This document shows positions 51,913 through 60,804 of a stretch of 64,000 nucleotides of DNA, piece by piece (position 1 is the first letter of the stretch; each line of letters opens with the position of its first letter). The position numbers were made by a program, and so were the translations under genes. Source of the stretch: Duganella sp. CF517 (GTDB lineage: Bacteria; Pseudomonadota; Gammaproteobacteria; Burkholderiales; Burkholderiaceae_D); contig NZ_FODC01000005.1 in assembly GCF_900110275.1 (NCBI RefSeq), positions 186,001-250,000 of the forward strand. The letters run 5' to 3'. The notes beneath the pieces are model-generated. The model had not been told where the DNA came from. It worked only from the letters and a program-made list of their open reading frames with translations, and ran no database searches.

Positions 51913-53550
51913 TTATTTGGCGTAGCCGAACCAGGCGCCGAAGGCCGGCAACCGCACCTGCGCGCCGTCCACCGTGCCAGGCAGGTCGTAACCTTCCATC
52001 TGTTCGGCGCCCGCCACCTGCGGCAACGGGAAGCTGACCGCCTCGCCGGCCAGATTGAACACGGCGATGATACCGCGCTCGCCGTCGGCGTCGCGGCGCA
52101 GCGCCAGCACCGGCTCCGGCGTATCGAAGAACTGGATGTCGCCGCGCGTGAGCTGCGGCAGCTTGCGGCGCCAGGCGATGAATTTGCGCGTGAACGCCAG
52201 CGACGATTCGGCGTCCGACTCCTGCACCGCCGCCGCCTTGGCGATATGGTCCGGCGACAGCGGCAACCACGGCTTGCCGGTGGTGAAGCCGCCATCGGCG
52301 GTGCCGGTCCACGCCATCGGCGTGCGGCAGCCGTCGCGGCCCTTGAACTCCGGCCAGAAGGTGATGCCGTACGGATCCTGCAGCAGTTCGAACGGCACGT
52401 CCGCCTCGGCGAACGCCAGCTCGTCGCCCTGGTACAGGCACGGCGTGCCTTTGAGCGACAGCTGCATCGCCAGGATCATCTTGGCGAACGCCTTCGGCGC
52501 GCCCGGTCCGCCCCAGCGCGTGGCGACGCGCTGCACGTCGTGGTTACCGACCGACCACGAGGCCCAGCCGCCTTTGACGCGCGCCTCGAACTGCTCCACC
52601 TGTTTGCGGATGTAGTGCGAGGAGCACGTCGGCACCAGCAGGTTGAAGCTGTAGGCCATGTGCAGCTTGTCGCCGCCGGCGGTGTATTCGGCCATCACGG
52701 CCAGCGAATCGTCGGCGCCCACTTCGCCGATCGACACCGCCTGGTATTCGTTGAGCAGGGTGCGCAGCTTTTGCAGGAACGGCAGGTTCTCCGGACGGCT
52801 CTTGTCGTAGACGTGGGCCTGCATGCCGTACGGGTTCACGTCCGAGACGGTGGCGGTGTCGCGGTTGACGGCCGGCGGATTGCTGCGCAACTCGGGATCG
52901 TGGAAGTGGAAGTTCGACGCGTCCAGGCGGATGCCGTCGACGCCGCGCTCGAGCCAGAAGCGCAGCGCGTCCAGGTGCGCCTGCTGCACTTGCGGGTTGT
53001 GGAAGTTGAGCTGCGGCTGGCTGACGAGGAAATTATGTAAATAGTATTGACGACGGCGCGTATCCCACTGCCACGACGAGCCGCCGAACACCGACATCCA
53101 GTTGTTCGGCGGGTTGCCGTCCGGCGCCGGGTCGGACCATACGTACCAGTCGGCCTTGGGATTGTCGCGGCTCGACCGGCTCTCCTTGAACCACGGATGC
53201 TCCTCGGCGGTGTGCGCCATCACCTGGTCGATCATGATCTTCAGGCCCAGGCTATGCGCCTTGGCGATCATGACGTCGAAGTCGGCCAAGGTGCCGAACA
53301 TCGGATCGACGTCGCAGTAGTCGGAAATGTCGTAGCCGAAGTCCTTCATCGGCGATTTGAAAAATGGCGAAATCCAGACGATGTCCACGCCCAGCGATGC
53401 GATATAGTCCAGCTTTGCCGTAATCCCGGGCATGTCGCCGATGCCGTCGCCGTTGGTGTCGAGGAAGCTACGCGGGTACACCTGGTAGATGATCGCCTCG
53501 CGATACCAGTCGTTAGCGTGCGGGGAAACTTGAGTTAGTTGCTTAGTCAT
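51913..53550 (-). CDS. Alpha-glucosidase (GH13)
   Basis: This 545-residue enzyme hydrolyses terminal alpha-glucosidic bonds of malto- or isomalto-oligosaccharides. GH13 regions are clear: YQVYPRSFLDTNGDGIGDMP at the start, DQVMAHTAEEHPWF, the nucleophile Asp in DGIRLDASNF, the acid/base Glu in SIGEVGADD and SVGNHDVQR. No signal peptide is seen, so it is cytosolic or periplasmic by other means. It is followed by glk and divergent from a POT transporter gene. Confidence 0.93.
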   Translation of the reverse strand: MTKQLTQVSPHANDWYREAIIYQVYPRSFLDTNGDGIGDMPGITAKLDYIASLGVDIVWISPFFKSPMKDFGYDISDYCDVDPMFGTLADFDVMIAKAHSLGLKIMIDQVMAHTAEEHPWFKESRSSRDNPKADWYVWSDPAPDGNPPNNWMSVFGGSSWQWDTRRRQYYLHNFLVSQPQLNFHNPQVQQAHLDALRFWLERGVDGIRLDASNFHFHDPELRSNPPAVNRDTATVSDVNPYGMQAHVYDKSRPENLPFLQKLRTLLNEYQAVSIGEVGADDSLAVMAEYTAGGDKLHMAYSFNLLVPTCSSHYIRKQVEQFEARVKGGWASWSVGNHDVQRVATRWGGPGAPKAFAKMILAMQLSLKGTPCLYQGDELAFAEADVPFELLQDPYGITFWPEFKGRDGCRTPMAWTGTADGGFTTGKPWLPLSPDHIAKAAAVQESDAESSLAFTRKFIAWRRKLPQLTRGDIQFFDTPEPVLALRRDADGERGIIAVFNLAGEAVSFPLPQVAGAEQMEGYDLPGTVDGAQVRLPAFGAWFGYAK

Positions 53551-53755
53551 AAGAGAATCCGGGGTTGGCTGCGTGTCGTGGAAGGTGTGCGGCTGAGTTT
53601 GTAGAGAATATACATCACGATATTGTTTTTTTCAATCGTGTACCAGATTTGGGATTATCACAATTAATCCATTTAAATCAATTAGTTATGAGTTTTTATC
53701 GGAATTCATAAAACAAAAATGAGTAGTCAAACTACACAAATTTTAGGAGAAACCA

Positions 53756-55342
53756 GTGACTAGCAGCGCGATCGCCAACGGCAACGGGCCGATGCCCCGA
53801 CAAATTCCCTACATCATCGCCAACGAAGGCTGCGAGCGTTTCAGCTTCTACGGCATGCGCAACATCCTCACGCCGTTTCTTCTGAGCACGCTTTTGCTGT
53901 TCATCCCGATGGAAGACCGCACCGCCGAGGCCAAGCACGTCTTCCACACCTTCGTCATCGGCGTGTACTTCTTCCCGCTGCTGGGCGGCTGGCTGGCCGA
54001 CCGCTTCTTCGGCAAGTACAAGACGGTGTTCTGGTTTAGCCTGATCTACGTGGCGGGACACGCCTGCCTGGCGATCTTCGAGGACAACCTCAAAGGCTTT
54101 TACTTCGGCCTGGCGCTGATCGCCTTCGGCTCGGGCGGCATCAAGCCGCTGGTGGTGGCCTTCGTCGGCGACCAGTTCGACCAGACCAACAAGAACCGCG
54201 CCAAGCTGGTGTTCGACGCCTTCTACTGGATCATCAACTTCGGCTCCTTCTTCGCTTCGCTGCTGATGCCGGTGATGTTGCGCGACTACGGCCCGGCCGT
54301 GGCCTTCGGCATCCCCGGCATCCTGATGGCGATCGCCACGCTGGTGTTCTGGATCGGCCGCAAAAAATACGTGCACGTGCCGCCGGCCGCGCCCAATCCG
54401 GATTCGTTCAGCAGCGTCGCCCGCACCGCGCTGTTCGCCGAGGCGCCCGGCAAATCGCGCCCGGGCCTGATCGTCGCCGGCATCGGCGCGGCCGGCGCGG
54501 TGCTGTCGCTGTGCATGTCGCCGCAGTGGGGTTTCGTCATCGCCGCCTGCACCGCGCTGGTGCTGTTGCTGGCCTTCGGCGGCATCGGCGTGTCGATGCA
54601 ACTGGAACGCGCGCGCGGCCTGCACACCGACGAGGCGGTGGAAGGCGTGCGCGCCGTGCTGCGCATCCTGATCGTGTTCGCGATGATCACGCCATTCTGG
54701 TCGCTGTTCGACCAGAAGGCGTCGACCTGGATCGTGCAGGCCAACGCGATGGACAGCCCGCTGCTGTCGATCTTCGGCTGGGAATTCACCCTGCTGCCGG
54801 CACAGATGCAGGCCATCAATCCGATCCTGGTGATGCTGCTGATCCCATTGAATAACATCGCGCTGTTCCCGCTGATGCGCGCCATCGGCATCACGCCGAC
54901 GCCGTTGCGCCGCATGGGCATGGGCATCGCGCTGTCCGGCGCGGCGTGGATCGTGATCGGCGCCATCCAGCTGCAAATGGACGGCGGCGACAAGGTCTCG
55001 ATCCTGTGGCAGCTGCTGCCCTACGCGCTACTGACGTTGGGCGAGGTGCTGGTGTCGGCCACCGGCCTGGAATTCGCCTACAGCCAGGCGCCGGCGCCGA
55101 TGAAGGGCATCATCCTGAGCTTCTGGTATCTGGCTGTCACGGTCGGCAACCTGTGGGTGTTGATCGTCAATTCGGGGGTGAAGAACGACGCGGTCAGCGC
55201 GCACATCGCCACCAGCGGCATGAGCTCCATCGCGTTCCAGATGTTCTTCTTCGCCGGCTTCGCGCTGCTCACGGCCGGCGTGTTCGCGTTGTACGCGATG
55301 CGCTACAAGATGGTCGATAATTACCGCGTCGCGTCGAAATAA
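53756..55342 (+). CDS. POT/PTR family MFS transporter
   Basis: This 528-residue inner-membrane protein has 12-14 segments with the POT signature at the start: IANEGCERFSFYGMRNILTP, the proton-coupling ExxERF-like motif. GSGGIKPLVVAFVGDQF and ALGEVL-like LTLGEVLVSATGLEFAYSQ follow. POT proteins usually import di- and tripeptides with protons. Its position opposite an alpha-glucosidase is notable but does not prove sugar transport. Translation starts at GTG 53756, five bases after AGGAGA. Confidence 0.93.
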   Translation: MTSSAIANGNGPMPRQIPYIIANEGCERFSFYGMRNILTPFLLSTLLLFIPMEDRTAEAKHVFHTFVIGVYFFPLLGGWLADRFFGKYKTVFWFSLIYVAGHACLAIFEDNLKGFYFGLALIAFGSGGIKPLVVAFVGDQFDQTNKNRAKLVFDAFYWIINFGSFFASLLMPVMLRDYGPAVAFGIPGILMAIATLVFWIGRKKYVHVPPAAPNPDSFSSVARTALFAEAPGKSRPGLIVAGIGAAGAVLSLCMSPQWGFVIAACTALVLLLAFGGIGVSMQLERARGLHTDEAVEGVRAVLRILIVFAMITPFWSLFDQKASTWIVQANAMDSPLLSIFGWEFTLLPAQMQAINPILVMLLIPLNNIALFPLMRAIGITPTPLRRMGMGIALSGAAWIVIGAIQLQMDGGDKVSILWQLLPYALLTLGEVLVSATGLEFAYSQAPAPMKGIILSFWYLAVTVGNLWVLIVNSGVKNDAVSAHIATSGMSSIAFQMFFFAGFALLTAGVFALYAMRYKMVDNYRVASK

Positions 55343-55452
55343 CCCGGCAGGCCGGGCCGAGTCCGACTTGCACACGGGCAGGTATCCTACTTGGGAAGTG
55401 TTTGGGGTGTGCAACAATCGTTTGGTTATCGGAGTCACTCAAGGAGACGATC

Positions 55453-55845
55453 ATGCCTACCCCATTCACCACCACCAAAACCGCCATCGGCCTGGCGGCG
55501 TTCTGCCTGGCGACCGCCTTCAGCGCGGCCGCGCACGCGCAAAGCAAACCGATGTCCGACAAGGATGTCGTCCAGCCCACCGGCAGCACCGGCGCCACGG
55601 CCTTCCAGTCCAAGGGCGCGGCCAAGGGCGAGGCCGAGGCCAATACCGGCGCGCAGAATGGTAACGCCGGCATGCAGCCGACCAGCAAGCCTGGCTTCGA
55701 CAACAAGCCGCCCAAGGGCGCCAGGGAAGATTGCCATCGCCCTCAAGGCGGCGTCGATGCCAGCGGCGGCGAAAACATCGCCACCGCGCATAAAGACAAC
55801 ACGACCTGCACTAACCAGCCGGCGAAGAAGGCCGACAAAAAATAG
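55453..55845 (+). CDS. Small periplasmic hypothetical protein
   Basis: This 130-residue protein has a signal peptide ending AAHAQ and a mature part that is polar, Gly/Lys/Asn-rich and low in hydrophobics, probably disordered. It contains three cysteines, one in REDCHRPQGG and two in NTTCTNQ-type context near the end. No family is known to me. AAGGAG lies 6 nt before the ATG at 55453. Its last 35 nt overlap the converging sulfotransferase gene. Confidence 0.75.
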   Translation: MPTPFTTTKTAIGLAAFCLATAFSAAAHAQSKPMSDKDVVQPTGSTGATAFQSKGAAKGEAEANTGAQNGNAGMQPTSKPGFDNKPPKGAREDCHRPQGGVDASGGENIATAHKDNTTCTNQPAKKADKK

Positions 55846-56695
55846 GCACGGCGGCCAGGCGCCGCTGGCTGCAATCGAGGTACTGCTGCAGGTTGGCGGC
55901 GACTTGCCGCGCCTCGTCCAGCAAGCAGGGATCGGCCGCCACCGGCGCGACGTCGGCCCGGCGGCTGATCAGCTCCTCGCGGTAGACGCTGGTGAATTTT
56001 TTGTAGCGCAGCTTGAACGACCAGTGCGACGCGAGGAAGCCAAACACCTCGGCGCACTGGCTTCGCATCGACTTATAGCTCACCACCAGATAGCGGTGCT
56101 TCGGCAGCGTGTCCAGGGTCTGCAAGATCATCCGGTTGTACACCAGCCAGGCCCTCAAGTAGCGGTCGCGGTGCTTGCGGCGATGCCGCGCCAGCCGCAT
56201 CGACCGGTAAAAACACTTCCAGGCCATCCGATAGGGCCAGCTCTTGGCCTGGTATCGCTTGTCGAGCAGGCCGAAGTCGCGCTTGAGCAGCGAATGCACC
56301 ACCTCCTCGTAACCGCGCAGCAGCACCAGATACTTCGCCTGCGGCAGCAAGGCCGCGTAGGTATCGAGGAACAAGCAGGTACGCGGCTCCTTCCAACCCC
56401 ATTGCGGAAAGCTGGCATTCCTGGCGTCGATCAGGGAGCCTATTTCCTCGCGCTCGCGCGCGCTCGGCGTCACCGCCCCGGGCGGATGCAGGCCGTCGGG
56501 ATGAACCCCTTTGTCGATCAGGATTTGCTGGTGCAGCCGGAGGAAGTCCTCGTCCTCGAAATGGCCTTCGACATTGCCGGTGCCCGCGCCGACCAGGCGT
56601 TCACCGACCTGTAGGCCGCAATCACGCAACCAGTGGGTAATCAGCGATGTGCCCGAGCGGTGCATCCCCGCGATCACCAGGACATCACTGGCCAT
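55811..56695 (-). CDS. Sulfotransferase family protein
   Basis: This 294-residue protein has a canonical PAPS-binding loop GMHRSGTSLITHWL near residue 10 and a 3'-phosphate segment LRGYEEVVHSLLKRDF near 130. A basic central region (RLARHRRKHRDRYLRAW) follows. It probably transfers sulfate to a glycan or lipid, acceptor unknown. I chose the ATG at 56695; it overlaps the end of the APS-kinase-like gene by 11 nt, so the two are coexpressed. It is only distantly similar to the sulfotransferase at 15007. Confidence 0.87.
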   Translation of the reverse strand: MASDVLVIAGMHRSGTSLITHWLRDCGLQVGERLVGAGTGNVEGHFEDEDFLRLHQQILIDKGVHPDGLHPPGAVTPSAREREEIGSLIDARNASFPQWGWKEPRTCLFLDTYAALLPQAKYLVLLRGYEEVVHSLLKRDFGLLDKRYQAKSWPYRMAWKCFYRSMRLARHRRKHRDRYLRAWLVYNRMILQTLDTLPKHRYLVVSYKSMRSQCAEVFGFLASHWSFKLRYKKFTSVYREELISRRADVAPVAADPCLLDEARQVAANLQQYLDCSQRRLAAVPIFCRPSSPAG

Positions 56696-57242
56696 GCCCC
56701 GCCCTCCTGCTTCGAACGAAAGCGGTCTGACCCCGCACATACTCGCAGATGCGCGCGGTGCACTCCTCGATGCCGCTGTCGCGGGTATCCAGGTGCAGGT
56801 CCGGTTCGGATGGCGGCTCGAACGGGTCGTTGACGCCCGTCAGGCACGTTAACTTGTCGGGCGCATCGTCGGGCAGGCTGGCGCGCCGGTACAAGCCCTT
56901 GGTGTCGCGCCGCCGCAGTTCGTCGAGGGAGCAATCGATGAACACCACTTTCACGTCGGGATAGAGCGCCACCAGTTCCTTGCGCACGTCGTCATATGGG
57001 CTGATGGCGCTGACGATCGTGACGATGCCGTGCGCGGCGAATTTATCGGCCAGATAGCCGAGGCGACGCAGATTCTCGCTGCGGTCCCCACGCGAAAATC
57101 CCAGGTCGGTAAACAAGCGCGCGCGATACGGATCGGCGTCGATGACTTCGACAGGAATCGACTGTCGGCCGAGACTGTCCTTGACGCTGTTGGCAAGCGT
57201 CGACTTGCCGGCGCCGGACAGGCCGCAAAATAGCAGTATCAT
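56685..57242 (-). CDS. APS kinase-like protein with altered substrate motif
   Basis: This 185-residue P-loop kinase has GLSGAGKSTLA at the start, FSRGDRSENLRRLGYLA and DTKGLYRRA, which place it in the CysC family. The canonical DGDN at the APS site is replaced by DADPYR, unlike the intact enzyme at 13393, so the substrate or efficiency may differ. It is paired with a sulfotransferase and has a strong ribosome site (AAGGAGGG). It could supply PAPS locally or act on a related nucleotide. Confidence 0.82.
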   Translation of the reverse strand: MILLFCGLSGAGKSTLANSVKDSLGRQSIPVEVIDADPYRARLFTDLGFSRGDRSENLRRLGYLADKFAAHGIVTIVSAISPYDDVRKELVALYPDVKVVFIDCSLDELRRRDTKGLYRRASLPDDAPDKLTCLTGVNDPFEPPSEPDLHLDTRDSGIEECTARICEYVRGQTAFVRSRRAGHGQ

Positions 57243-57532
57243 GTTAGCCCTCCTTGAAAAACGAATGCGGCCAAGACTAGCAGCGCAACGGCTGCACCGA
57301 CCCGACAATTACCGCTTGATACAGGGCGTACAGTACGGCACAGGGTGTAAATGAAGCGGCAATCAAAATCCTACACCATTCAGGTTTGTGTTAATTTTTG
57401 ATAAGAAATCAAAGCCGAGCGCCGGTGATTCGTATCGAAACTACAGATTCTGGAGTACCATATCCGCGAAATTTAAGGGAACTGCGGTTTATTTGTAGTC
57501 GCACTACTAAATTAACGGTTTGGAGACGGGAT

Positions 57533-60262
57533 ATGGCTGGTAAGCGTTTGGTGGCGGGTTCGTTAGGGGGCGCGCTGGCGCTGACATGTTTGACGGCCTC
57601 GGCGGCGCCGGTGCTGGCCGATTGCGACGGGGCGTTTGCGACCGCGCTGCACGCGGCGCCCGCCACCGACGCCCGCGCGTACTGGCTCAACCGTCAATTG
57701 ATCAAATGGCCGGGCGCCGATGCCGCCAACGGCGTGTTCAAGCTCTATTATTCCGCCAATGCCTTGCTGCGCGCGGCGCCGGGCGCGCGCGTCACCGGCG
57801 AGGACGGCGTGCTGACGCTGCCGCGTTTCGATGGCGCCGTGCCGTCCGAGGTCGCGCGGCGCTTCAAGTTTGCCGGCGACGGCGCGGTGCTGAGCGTTCC
57901 CGACGCGGCGCGGCTGCTGACGCAGCAAGTGCTGTTGGTGCGGGAAGGCGGGGACGGCGTCGTGCTCGACGTGACGTCGCTGCAGATCGCCGGCGCGCTG
58001 GACGACCTTTACGCCGGCGCCGCCAAGGTCAAGGACCTCGGCGCGACAGCCAATGCGCGCGGCGCGGCCTTCAAGCTGTGGGCGCCGACCGCGCAGAACG
58101 TCGCCGTATGCACCTACGCCACCGGCTCGTCCAAGGCCAGCGCCATCACACCGATGGAACGCGACGACGCCACCGGCGTCTGGTCCGCGCGCGCCAACGG
58201 CGCCTATTACCAATACCTGGTCGACGTCATGACGCCGACCGCCGGCATCGTGCGCAACCTGGTCACCGATCCCTACTCGGTCAGCCTGACCACCGACTCC
58301 AAACGCAGCTACATCGCCAACCTGAACGCCGCCAAACTCAAGCCGGCCGGCTGGGACAGGACGCCGTCGCCGAAGAAGGTCGCCGCGCCGACCGACATGA
58401 CGGTCTACGAACTGCACGTGCGCGACTTCTCGATCAACGACGGCACCGTCAGCGCGACCAACCGCGGCAAGTACACCGCCTTCACCGAAGCCGGCTCGAA
58501 CGGCATGAAGCACCTGGCCGCGCTGAGCCGCGCCGGCCTGACCGACATCCACCTGCTGCCGGTCTACGACATCGCCACCGTGCCGGAACAGGGCTGCGTG
58601 GCGCCGGACATCGCCGCCCTGCCGGACCTCACGCCGGACGGGCTGGAACAGCAGGCGGAAGTGACCAAGGTCAAGTTCACCGACTGCTACAACTGGGGCT
58701 ACGACCCGTATCACTACACCGCGCCGGAAGGCAGCTACGCCACCGATCCGGCCGACGGCGCCAAGCGCATCGTCGAATTCCGCCAGATGGTGCAGGCGCT
58801 GCACAAGGCCGGCCTGCGCGTGGGCATGGACGTGGTCTACAACCACACCTTCATCGCCGGCCAGAATGAGAAGTCGGTGCTGGACCGCGTGGTGCCCGGC
58901 TACTACCACCGGCTGAACGCGAGCGGCGGCATCGAACGCTCGACCTGCTGCGACAACACCGCCACCGAAAACCTGATGATGGCCAAGCTGATGATCGACT
59001 CGGTCGAAACATGGGCGGTGCAGTACAAGATCGACTCCTTCCGCTTCGACCTGATGGGCCACCAGCCGCGCGCCGCGATGGAGGAACTGCAGGCGCGCGT
59101 CAACCGCGCCACCGGCCGCCGCATCGACTTGATCGGCGAAGGCTGGAACTTCGGCGAAGTGGCCGACGGCGCCCGCTTCGTGCAGGCCTCGCAGCTGTCG
59201 CTCAACGGCAGCGGCATCGGCACCTTCAGCGACCGCGCGCGCGACGCCATGCGCGGCGGCGGCGCCGGCAGCAACGGCGGCGACGGCAGCGCGCAGATTA
59301 TCGCGCAGCAGGGCTACATCAATGGCCTGGTCTACGCACCGAACGCGCAAGCGCCGGCGCGCCCCACCGCCGACCTGCTGCAAGCGTCGGACATGGTCAA
59401 GGTCGGCCTGGCCGGCTCGCTGCGCAACTACACGATGCGCACCTGGCAGGACGAGACCAGGCAGCTGCGGGATATCGTCTACGGCGGCAACCAGCCGGCC
59501 GGTTACGCCAGCGAGCCATCGGAAACCGTCAATTACGTCGAGAACCACGACAACCAGACGCTGTTCGACATCAATGTCTACAAGCTGCCGCTGGAGACCA
59601 CGGGCGCCGAGCGCGCGCAGGTGCAAATGCTGGGCGCCGCCGTCAACGCCTTCAGCCAGGGCGTGGCCTACTTCCACGCCGGCTTCGACATCCTGCGCTC
59701 CAAATCGCTCGACCGCAACAGCTTCGAATCGGGCGACTGGTTCAATCGCCTGGACTGGACCTACCAGGACAACTACTACGGCACCGGCCTGCCGCGCGAG
59801 GAGGACAACGGTAAGGACTACGCGCTGATGAAGCCCCTGCTGGCCAACGCCGCGATCAAGCCGGCGCCGGCGGACATCGCCTGGTCGCGCGACGCCTTCC
59901 GCGATTTGCTGGCGATCCGCTCGAGCAGCACGCTGTTCCGCATGCGGACCTCGGCCGACATCGCGCAACGCCTGCGCTTCCACAACACCGGATCGGCGCA
60001 AGTGCCGACGGTGATCGCCGCGCACCTGGACGGCGCCGGCTACGCGGGCGCCAACTTCAAGTCGGTCACATACCTGATCAACGTCGACAAGGTCGCCCAG
60101 CGCATCACCGTCGACGACGAAAAGAATCGCCGCTACCAGCTGCATCCGGTGCACCTGCGGGCCGGCGCGGCGGACCGGCGCATCGCGCGCGAAGCGCGGT
60201 ACGACGCCGCCTCCGGCACCTTCACGCTCCCCGCGCGCAGCGCAGTCGTATTCGTCGAATAA
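57533..60262 (+). CDS. Pullulanase-type alpha-1,6-glucosidase (GH13)
   Basis: This 909-residue secreted debranching enzyme cuts alpha-1,6 bonds in pullulan or starch. It has a signal peptide (about residues 1-29, ending LA), an N-terminal beta domain and a CBM48-like module (about 165-270, FKLWAPTAQNVAVCTYA). The catalytic barrel shows DVVYNHT, the nucleophile Asp in SFRFDLMGH, the acid/base Glu in IGEGWNFGE and VENHDNQTLFD. A C-terminal beta sheet closes it. The ATG at 57533 has GGAGACGG upstream; an in-frame ATG 45 codons earlier gives non-signal sequence. The preceding 290 nt hold only A/T-rich promoter-like DNA. Confidence 0.93.
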   Translation: MAGKRLVAGSLGGALALTCLTASAAPVLADCDGAFATALHAAPATDARAYWLNRQLIKWPGADAANGVFKLYYSANALLRAAPGARVTGEDGVLTLPRFDGAVPSEVARRFKFAGDGAVLSVPDAARLLTQQVLLVREGGDGVVLDVTSLQIAGALDDLYAGAAKVKDLGATANARGAAFKLWAPTAQNVAVCTYATGSSKASAITPMERDDATGVWSARANGAYYQYLVDVMTPTAGIVRNLVTDPYSVSLTTDSKRSYIANLNAAKLKPAGWDRTPSPKKVAAPTDMTVYELHVRDFSINDGTVSATNRGKYTAFTEAGSNGMKHLAALSRAGLTDIHLLPVYDIATVPEQGCVAPDIAALPDLTPDGLEQQAEVTKVKFTDCYNWGYDPYHYTAPEGSYATDPADGAKRIVEFRQMVQALHKAGLRVGMDVVYNHTFIAGQNEKSVLDRVVPGYYHRLNASGGIERSTCCDNTATENLMMAKLMIDSVETWAVQYKIDSFRFDLMGHQPRAAMEELQARVNRATGRRIDLIGEGWNFGEVADGARFVQASQLSLNGSGIGTFSDRARDAMRGGGAGSNGGDGSAQIIAQQGYINGLVYAPNAQAPARPTADLLQASDMVKVGLAGSLRNYTMRTWQDETRQLRDIVYGGNQPAGYASEPSETVNYVENHDNQTLFDINVYKLPLETTGAERAQVQMLGAAVNAFSQGVAYFHAGFDILRSKSLDRNSFESGDWFNRLDWTYQDNYYGTGLPREEDNGKDYALMKPLLANAAIKPAPADIAWSRDAFRDLLAIRSSSTLFRMRTSADIAQRLRFHNTGSAQVPTVIAAHLDGAGYAGANFKSVTYLINVDKVAQRITVDDEKNRRYQLHPVHLRAGAADRRIAREARYDAASGTFTLPARSAVVFVE

Positions 60263-60269
60263 CCCCCAC

Positions 60270-60350
60270 CCGGGGTCAGTGCCGACATTCGGACACGAGC
60301 ACAGCCTTATTGGCGCTCAGTTCGTGTCCGAATGTCGGCACTGACCCCGG
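60270..60350. repeat. Perfect 29-bp inverted repeat
   Basis: The arm at 60270-60298 (beginning CCGGGGTCAGTGCCGACATT) is repeated exactly as its reverse complement at 60322-60350, with a 23-nt loop. It follows the pullulanase stop by 7 nt and is followed by TTTT, so it may also end transcription. Such a long perfect palindrome is more typical of a dispersed extragenic element. Confidence 0.85.
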
Positions 60351-60386
60351 TTTTGTTCTCGGCTTGCAAAATTGGGCGACTCCCGC

Positions 60387-60410
60387 GATAATGGAATAAT
60401 TCTCATTTGC
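60387..60410. promoter_or_regulatory. Fur box-like site
   Basis: GATAATGGAATAATTCTCATTTGC closely follows the Fur consensus (alternating GATAAT/ATTATC hexamers). It lies about 85 nt upstream of a DUF3649/PepSY/DUF3325 operon, genes typically induced by iron limitation. Confidence 0.65.
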
Positions 60411-60492
60411 GTTTGCGCCCGCAGCCCGTTCCGCTCCAGCCACGTCACCGCCGTCAAAGAGAGAAATCTCCCTTCTCCCTTGAAAGACCCCT

Positions 60493-60804
60493 ATGACTGT
60501 GTCGCAGTCCCAGAAAGCGCCCCAATTGCGTTACCGCGCCGGCGTCGCGTTGCGCGCGCTGGTCGCCATCTTCGGCGGCTACGCAGTGGCGGCCGCGATC
60601 GCGGCGGTGCTGGCCATGTGGCTGCCCATCGCCCGCGTCGAAGCCGCGCTGACCGCCACCATGGCGGGCCTGATCGTTTATCCGTGCGCGATTATGTGGT
60701 GCTTCGCCGCGCGCACGCCCCTGCGCGCACTGGGCGGCCTGCTGCTGGCGGCGCTGCCGTTGGCGCTGCTGCTGGCGCTGGGCGCGCAAGGTGCGCCGGC
60801 ATGA
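60493..60804 (+). CDS. DUF3649-type small membrane protein
   Basis: This 103-residue protein has three hydrophobic segments (about 18-42, 50-70, 78-97) with little loop sequence. Size, layout and the position ahead of a PepSY membrane protein and a DUF3325-like gene match DUF3649 proteins, which accompany ferric-siderophore uptake genes. Function is unknown. It overlaps the next gene (ATGA at 60801-60804). Confidence 0.78.
   Translation: MTVSQSQKAPQLRYRAGVALRALVAIFGGYAVAAAIAAVLAMWLPIARVEAALTATMAGLIVYPCAIMWCFAARTPLRALGGLLLAALPLALLLALGAQGAPA

Noticed and set aside
53600..53614. TGTA-N7-TACA as a HexR-type operator before the alpha-glucosidase
   Set aside because: Only four bases match on each side in an A/T-rich region and nothing similar is seen before glk; too weak to list as a feature.
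57563..60154. 863-codon minus-strand frame
   Set aside because: Antisense to the pullulanase gene and of the same shadow composition.
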